This document shows, one piece after another, positions 56,201 to 64,000 of a stretch of DNA of 64,000 nucleotides. The stretch spans positions 10,350,001-10,414,000 of the forward strand of contig CATNEN010000038.1 in NCBI GenBank assembly GCA_950097015.1. Direction: 5' to 3'. Under the pieces are notes generated by a model. The model was not told the DNA's origin and did no database searches. It saw only the letters and a program-made list of their open reading frames with translations. The stretch is from Macrostomum hystrix. Taxonomy: Eukaryota; Platyhelminthes; Macrostomidae. The translations under genes and the position numbers were made by a program. How positions within the stretch are numbered: the first letter of the stretch is position 1; every line of letters starts with the position of its first letter.

Positions 56201-59200
56201 TAGGTCTTATTTAATAAATCTTATCGCTGACACCAAAGTTGTAGTAGGTCTTATTTAATAAATCTTATCGCTGACACCAAAGTTGTAGTAGGTCTTATTT
56301 AATAAATCTTATCGCTGACACCAAAGTTGTAGTAGGTCTTATTTAATAAATCTTATCGCTGACACCAAAGTTGTAGTAGGTCTTATTTAATAAATCTTAT
56401 CGCTGACACCAAAGTTGTAGTAGGTCTTATTTAATAAATCTTATCCCTGACACCAAAGTTGTAGTAGGTCTTATTTAATAAATCTTATCGCTGACACCAA
56501 AGTTGTAGTAGGTCTTATTTAATAAATCTTATCGCTGACACCAAAGTTGTAGTAGGTCTTATTTAATAAATCTTATCGCTGACACCAAAGTTGTAGTAGG
56601 TCTAATTTAATAAATCTTATCGCTGACACCAAAGTTGTAGTAGGTCTTATTTAATAAATCTTATCGCTGACACCAAAGTTGTAGTAGGTCTTATTTAATA
56701 AATCTTATCGCTGACACCAAAGTTGTAGTAGGTCTTATTTAATAAATCTTATCGCTGACACCAAAGTTGTAGTAGGTCTTATTTAATAAATCTTATCGCT
56801 GACACCAAAGTTGTAGTAGGTCTTATTTAATAAATCTTATCGCTGACACCAAAGTTGTAGTAGGTCTTATTTAATAAATCTTATCGCTGACACCAAAGTT
56901 GTAGTAGGTCTTATTTAATAAATCTTATCGCTGACACCAAAGTTGTAGTAGGTCTTATTTAATAAATCTTATCGCTGACACCAAAGTTGTAGTAGGTCTT
57001 ATTTAATAAATCTTATCGCTGACACCAAAGTTGTAGTAGGTCTAATTTAATAAATCTTATCGCTGACACCAAAGTTGTAGTAGGTCTAATTTAATAAATC
57101 TTATCGCTGACAAAAAAGTTGTAGTAGGTCTTATTTAATAAATCTTATCGCTGACACCAAAGTTGTAGTAGGTCTTATTTAATAAATCTTATCGCTGACA
57201 CCAAAGTTGTAGTAGGTCTAATTTAATAAATCTTATCGCTGACACCAAAGTTGTAGTAGGTCTTATTTAATAAATCTTATCGCTGACACCAAAGTTGTAG
57301 TAGGTCTTATTTAATAAATCTTATCGCTGACACCAAAGTTGTAGTAGGTCTAATTTAATAAATCTTATCGCTGACACCAAAGTTGTAGTAGGTCTTATTT
57401 AATAAATCTTATCGCTGACACCAAAGTTGTAGTAGGTCTTATTTAATAAATCTTATCGCTGACACCAAAGTTGTAGTAGGTCTTATTTAATAAATCTTAT
57501 CGCTGACACCAAAGTTGTAGTAGGTCTTATTTAATAAATCTTATCGCTGACACCAAAGTTGTAGTAGGTCTAATTTAATAAATCTTATCGCTGACACCAA
57601 AGTTGTAGTAGGTCTTATTTAATAAATCTTATCGCTGACACCAAAGTTGTAGTAGGTCTTATTTAATAAATCTTATCGCTGACACCAAAGTTGTAGTAGG
57701 TCTTATTTAATAAATCTTATCGCTGACACCAAAGTTGTAGTAGGTCTTATTTAATAAATCTTATCGCTGACACCAAAGTTGTAGTAGGTCTTATTTAATA
57801 AATCTTATCGCTGACACCAAAGTTGTAGTAGGTCTTATTTAATAAATCTTATCGCTGACACCAAAGTTGTAGTAGGTCTTATTTAATAAATCTTATCGCT
57901 GACACCAAAGTTGTAGTAGGTCTAATTTAATAAATCTTATCGCTGACACCAAAGTTGTAGTAGGTCTTATTTAATAAATCTTATCGCTGACACCAAAGTT
58001 GTAGTAGGTCTTATTTAATAAATCTTATCGCTGACACCAAAGTTGTAGTAGGTCTTATTTAATAAATCTTATCCCTGACACCAAAGTTGTAGTAGGTCTT
58101 ATTTAATAAATCTTATCGCTGACAAAAAAGTTGTAGTAGGTCTTATTTAATAAATCTTATCGCTGACACCAAAGTTGTAGTAGGTCTTATTTAATAAATC
58201 TTATCGCTGACACCAAAGTTGTAGTAGGTCTTATTTAATAAATCTTATCGCTGACACCAAAGTTGTAGTAGGTCTTATTTAATAAATATTATCGCTGACA
58301 CCAAAGTTGTAGTAGGTCTTATTTAATAAATCTTATCGCTGACACCAAAGTTGTAGTAGGTCTAATTTAATAAATCTTATCGCTGACACCAAAGTTGTAG
58401 TAGGTCTAATTTAATAAATCTTATCGCTGACACCAAAGTTGTAGTAGGTCTTATTTAATAAATCTTATCGCTGACACCAAAGTTGTAGTAGGTCTTATTT
58501 AATAAATCTTATCGCTGACACCAAAGTTGTAGTAGGTCTTATTTAATAAATCTTATCGCTGACACCAAAGTTGTAGTAGGTCTTATTTAATAAATCTTAT
58601 CGCTGACACCAAAGTTGTAGTAGGTCTTATTTAATAAATCTTATCCCTGACACCAAAGTTGTAGTAGGTCTTATTTAATAAATCTTATCGCTGACACCAA
58701 AGTTGTAGTAGGTCTTATTTAATAAATCTTATCGCTGACACCAAAGTTGTAGTAGGTCTTATTTAATAAATCTTATCGATGACACCAAAGTTGTAGTAGG
58801 TCTTATTTAATAAATCTTATCCCTGACACCAAAGTTGTAGTAGGTCTTATTTAATAAATCTTATCGCTGACACCAAAGTTGTAGTAGGTCTTATTTAATA
58901 AATCTTATCGCTGACACCAAAGTTGTAGTAGGTCTTATTTAATAAATCTTATCCCTGACACCAAAGTTGTAGTAGGTCTTATTTAATAAATCTTATCGCT
59001 GACACCAAAGTTGTAGTAGGTCTTATTTAATAAATCTTATCGCTGACACCAAAGTTGTAGTAGGTCTTATTTAATAAATCTTATCGCTGACACCAAAGTT
59101 GTAGTAGGTCTTATTTAATAAATCTTATCGCTGACACCAAAGTTGTAGTAGGTCTAATTTAATAAATCTTATCGCTGACACCAAAGTTGTAGTAGGTCTA

Positions 59201-62200
59201 ATTTAATAAATCTTATCGCTGACACCAAAGTTGTAGTAGGTCTTATTTAATAAATCTTATCGCTGACACCAAAGTTGTAGTAGGTCTAATTTAATAAATC
59301 TTATCGCTGACACCAAAGTTGTAGTAGGTCTTATTTAATAAATCTTATCGCTGACACCAAAGTTGTTGTAGGTCTTATTTAATAAATCTTATCGCTGACA
59401 CCAAAGTTGTAGTAGGTCTTATTTAATAAATCTTATCGCTGACACCAAAGTTGTAGTAGGTCTTATTTAATAAATCTTATCGCTGACACCAAAGTTGTAG
59501 TAGGTCTAATTTAATAAATCTTATCGCTGACACCAAAGTTGTAGTAGGTCTTATTTAATAAATCTTATCGCTGACACCAAAGTTGTAGTAGGTCTTATTT
59601 AATAAATCTTATCGCTGACACCAAAGTTGTAGTAGGTCTTATTTAATAAATCTTATCGCTGACACCAAAGTTGTAGTAGGTCTTATTTAATAAATCTTAT
59701 CGCTGACACCAAAGTTGTAGTAGGTCTTATTTAATAAATATTATCGCTGACACCAAAGTTGTAGTAGGTCTTATTTAATAAATCTTATCGATGACACCAA
59801 AGTTGTAGTAGGTCTTATTTAATAAATCTTATCCCTGACACCAAAGTTGTAGTAGGTCTTATTTAATAAATCTTATCGCTGACACCAAAGTTGTAGTAGG
59901 TCTTATTTAATAAATCTTATCGCTGACACCAAAGTTGTAGTAGGTCTTATTTAATAAATCTTATCCCTGACACCAAAGTTGTAGTAGGTCTTATTTAATA
60001 AATCTTATCGCTGACACCAAAGTTGTAGTAGGTCTTATTTAATAAATCTTATCGCTGACACCAAAGTTGTAGTAGGTCTTATTTAATAAATCTTATCGCT
60101 GACACCAAAGTTGTAGTAGGTCTTATTTAATAAATCTTATCCCTGACACCAAAGTTGTAGTAGGTCTTATTTAATAAATCTTATCGCTGACACCAAAGTT
60201 GTAGTAGGTCTTATTTAATAAATCTTATCGCTGACACCAAAGTTGTAGTAGGTCTTATTTAATAAATCTTATCGCTGACACCAAAGTTGTAGTAGGTCTT
60301 ATTTAATAAATCTTATCGCTGACACCAAAGTTGTAGTAGGTCTTATTTAATAAATCTTATCGCTGACACCAAAGTTGTAGTAGGTCTTATTTAATAAATC
60401 TTATCGCTGACACCAAAGTTGTAGTAGGTCTTATTTAATAAATCTTATCGCTGACACCAAAGTTGTAGTAGGTCTTATTTAATAAATCTTATCGCTGACA
60501 CCAAAGTTGTAGTAGGTCTTATTTAATAAATCTTATCCCTGACACCAAAGTTGTAGTAGGTCTTATTTAATAAATCTTATCGCTGACACCAAAGTTGTAG
60601 TAGGTCTTATTTAATAAATCTTATCGCTGACACCAAAGTTGTAGTAGGTCTTATTTAATAAATCTTATCGCTGACACCAAAGTTGTAGTAGGTCTTATTT
60701 AATAAATCTTATCGCTGACACCAAAGTTGTAGTAGGTCTTATTTAATAAATCTTATCGCTGACACCAAAGTTGTAGTAGGTCTTATTTAATAAATCTTAT
60801 CGCTGACACCAAAGTTGTAGTAGGTCTTATTTAATAAATCTTATCGCTGACACCAAAGTTGTAGTAGGTCTTATTTAATAAATCTTATCGCTGACACCAA
60901 AGTTGTAGTAGGTCTTATTTAATAAATCTTATCGCTGACACCAAAGTTGTAGTAGGTCTTATTTAATAAATCTTATCGCTGACACCAAAGTTGTAGTAGG
61001 TCTTATTTAATAAATCTTATCGCTGACACCAAAGTTGTAGTAGGTCTTATTTAATAAATCTTATCGCTGACACCAAAGTTGTAGTAGGTCTTATTTAATA
61101 AATCTTATCGCTGACACCAAAGTTGTAGTAGGTCTTATTTAATAAATCTTATCGCTGACACCAAAGTTGTAGTAGGTCTTATTTAATAAATCTTATCGCT
61201 GACACCAAAGTTGTAGTAGGTCTTATTTAATAAATCTTATCCCTGACACCAAAGTTGTAGTAGGTCTTATTTAATAAATCTTATCGCTGACACCAAAGTT
61301 GTAGTAGGTCTTATTTAATAAATCTTATCGCTGACACCAAAGTTGTAGTAGGTCTTAATTAATAAATCTTATCGCTGACACCAAAGTTGTAGTAGGTCTT
61401 ATTTAATAAATCTTATCGCTGACACCAAAGTTGTTGTAGGTCTTATTTAATAAATCTTATCGCTGACACCAAAGTTGTAGTAGGTCTTATTTAATAAATC
61501 TTATCGCTGACACCAAAGTTGTAGTAGGTCTTATTTAATAAATCTTATCGCTGACACCAAAGTTGTAGTAGGTCTTATTTAATAAATCTTATCGCTGACA
61601 CCAAAGTTGTAGTAGGTCTTATTTAATAAATCTTATCGCTGACACCAAAGTTGTAGTAGGTCTTATTTAATAAATCTTATCGCTGACACCAAAGTTGTAG
61701 TAGGTCTTATTTAATAAATCTTATCGCTGACACCAAAGTTGTAGTAGGTCTTATTTAATAAATCTTATCGCTGACACCAAAGTTGTAGTAGGTCTTATTT
61801 AATAAATCTTATCGCTGACACCAAAGTTGTAGTAGGTCTTATTTAATAAATCTTATCCCTGACACCAAAGTTGTAGTAGGTCTTATTTAATAAATCTTAT
61901 CGCTGACACCAAAGTTGTAGTAGGTCTTATTTAATAAATCTTATCGCTGACACCAAAGTTGTAGTAGGTCTTAATTAATAAATCTTATCGCTGACACCAA
62001 AGTTGTAGTAGGTCTTATTTAATAAATCTTATCGCTGACACCAAAGTTGTAGTAGGTCTTATTTAATAAATCTTATCGCTGACACCAAAGTTGTAGTAGG
62101 TCTTATTTAATAAATCTTATCGCTGACACCAAAGTTGTAGTAGGTCTTATTTAATAAATCTTATCGCTGACACCAAAGTTGTAGTAGGTCTTATTTAATA

Positions 62201-63555
62201 AATCTTATCGCTGACACCAAAGTTGTAGTAGGTCTTATTTAATAAATCTTATCGCTGACACCAAAGTTGTAGTAGGTCTTATTTAATAAATCTTATCGCT
62301 GACACCAAAGTTGTAGTAGGTCTTATTTAATAAATCTTATCCCTGACACCAAAGTTGTAGTAGGTCTTATTTAATAAATCTTATCGCTGACACCAAAGTT
62401 GTAGTAGGTCTTATTTAATAAATCTTATCGCTGACACCAAAGTTGTAGTAGGTCTTATTTAATAAATCTTATCGCTGACACCAAAGAGGTCTTATTTAAT
62501 AAATCTTATCGCTGACACCAAAGTTGTAGTAGGTCTTATTTAATAAATCTTATCGCTGACACCAAAGTTGTAGTAGGTCTTATTTAATAAATCTTATCGC
62601 TGACACCAAAGTTGTAGTAGGTCTTATTTAATAAATCTTATCGCTGACACCAAAGTTGTAGTAGGTCTTATTTAATAAATCTTATCGCTGACACCAAAGT
62701 TGTAGTAGGTCTTATTTAATAAATCTTATCGCTGACACCAAAGTTGTAGTAGGTCTTATTTAATAAATCTTATCGCTGACACCAAAGTTGTAGTAGGTCT
62801 TATTTAATAAATCTTATCGCTGACACCAAAGTTGTAGTAGGTCTTATTTAATAAATCTTATCGCTGACACCAAAGTTGTAGTAGGTCTTATTTAATAAAT
62901 CTTATCGCTGACACCAAAGTTGTAGTAGGTCTTATTTAATAAATCTTATCGCTGACACCAAAGTTGTAGTAGGTCTTATTTAATAAATCTTATCGCTGAC
63001 ACCAAAGAGGTCTTATTTAATAAATCTTATCGCTGACACCAAAGTTGTAGTAGGTCTTATTTAATAAATCTTATCGCTGACACCAAAGTTGTAGTAGGTC
63101 TTATTTAATAAATCTTATCGCTGACACCAAAGTTGTAGTAGGTCTTATTTAATAAATCTTATCGCTGACACCAAAGTTGTAGTAGGTCTTATTTAATAAA
63201 TCTTATCGCTGACACCAAAGTTGTAGTAGGTCTTATTTAATAAATCTTATCGCTGACACCAAAGTTGTAGTAGGTCTTATTTAATAAATCTTATCGCTGA
63301 CACCAAAGTTGTAGTAGGTCTTATTTAATAAATCTTATCGCTGACACCAAAGTTGTAGTAGGTCTTATTTAATAAATCTTATCGCTGACACCAAAGAGGT
63401 CTTATTTAATAAATCTTATCGCTGACACCAAAGTTGTAGTAGGTCTTATTTAATAAATCTTATCCCTGACACCAAAGTTGTAGTAGGTCTTATTTAATAA
63501 ATCTTATCGCTGACACCAAAGTTGTAGTAGGTCTTATTTAATAAATCTTATCGCT
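53228..63555. repeat. 44-bp satellite array, about 235 copies
   Basis: Each monomer reads CGCTGACACCAAAGTTGTAG, then TAGGTCTTATTTAATAAATC, then TTAT. Common single-base variants are CTAAT for CTTAT, ATCC for ATCG, ATCGATG and AATATT; rarer are GACAAAA and GTTGTTG. Three monomers near 62484, 63004 and 63395 lack seven bases (CAAAGAGGTC). Each unit contains AATAAA. No spacers separate the units, so this is not CRISPR-like. The array starts about 120 bp after one LINE fragment and ends inside another. Confidence 0.98.
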
Positions 63556-64000
63556 TATCCCTAGCGTAGAGCGCGGCAGTGGTCTCACTGCCTGGGCCGC
63601 TGCGCACCCCGAACGCCGCACGCAGCATGGCCGCATGCGCAGCGTCCAGCTGCCTCTCCAAAGCGTCCGTCAGGGTCCAGGTCTTGGCGTTATACAGCAA
63701 GACAGTCTCAACGACTGCCTGAAACAGCCGAGCCCTGAGCCCGTCGTCCAGGGCCTCAGATTGGAGTATGGGGCGCACTGAGCGGAGCGCGGCCCAGGCC
63801 AGTCCTCGTCGCCTCACCAGGTCGTCGGCAACGTCTGGCACGAGGCCGCCGAGGTACAAGAACTGCTGGCAGCGGGTAAGCCTGATTGCTTCTCCAGCAG
63901 CGTCTCGATAGTTGATCTCGGCAGGCAGGTCGGAGGGCACCGTGAAGACGACCGTCTTCCGCGCGTTCAGCATGAGGCCGACCCGCGATGCTGCCGCCGT
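63556..64000 (-). pseudogene. RTE-type LINE reverse transcriptase, cut by satellite
   Basis: The C-terminal part of a reverse transcriptase in one open frame from the window edge: ASRVGLMLNARKTVVFTVPS, LTRCQQFLYLGGLVPDV, RRRGLAWAALRSVRPILQSE, VVETVLLYNAKTWTLTD and LDAAHAAMLRAAFGVR. This order (thumb, then ETVLLYNAxTWTLT) is typical of RTE-like elements. The frame ends within ALYARD, where the satellite begins, so the true C-terminus is lost. The upstream part lies beyond 64000 and may be intact. Confidence 0.85.

Noticed and set aside
53228-63555. CRISPR-like array
   Set aside because: Units are contiguous 44-bp monomers with no unique spacers, in an animal genome.

Overview
The window is eukaryotic nuclear DNA from a bilaterian animal. 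Genes carry GT-AG introns, and both strands hold homologues of animal proteins: a nuclear receptor, eIF3 subunit c, rhodopsin-family receptors, LRRIQ3 and a Ly6/quiver-like protein. tRNA-derived SINEs, an RTE-type LINE and a dead mariner lie between them. Intron size, tandem-repeat load and LINE style fit a lophotrochozoan, and a free-living flatworm such as Macrostomum is my best guess. That is inference; no sequence here proves the taxon.

Layout from left to right. A nuclear receptor gene on the minus strand (two coding exons visible, 3' end off the left edge) occupies 419-4110. From 4.1 to 13.9 kb there is no gene I can support; it holds a tRNA-headed SINE (6007-6399) and a nest of decayed DNA transposons inside a 386-bp, about 99% identical inverted repeat (7626-8011 and 13184-13570). 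A complete eight-exon eIF3c gene runs 13983-21108 (+), converging on a two-exon GPCR (22187-23895, -). A four-exon gene for an unknown protein with two C-terminal membrane segments (24858-28143, +) converges on a four-exon coiled-coil gene (29352-31576, -). A SINE and a mariner relic follow (31.7-33.2 kb), then a four-exon LRRIQ3 homologue (33432-37102, -). This is divergent from a two-exon Arg/Gln-rich gene (39687-40990, +); a perfect RFX X-box lies between the two. A second GPCR (44461-46254, -) and a secreted/GPI-type Ly6 protein (48363-50504, +) complete the gene set. The last 11 kb is a 44-bp satellite (about 235 copies, 53228-63555) bracketed by two RTE reverse transcriptase fragments in opposite orientation.

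The most striking property is that nearly every intron of any length carries its own private minisatellite with unit 15-36 bp. Arrays touch a splice donor in one gene and a stop codon in another. By hand tally about one third of the window is tandem repeat.

Exon models were built by hand: splice sites were chosen so that phases agree and, for eIF3c, LRRIQ3 and the receptor DNA-binding domain, so that family conservation continues across junctions. Of the recognised proteins, eIF3c is cytosolic translation machinery, LRRIQ3 and perhaps the coiled-coil protein suggest cilia or sperm, and the receptors and the Ly6 protein suggest signalling. I see no evidence that they form one pathway.
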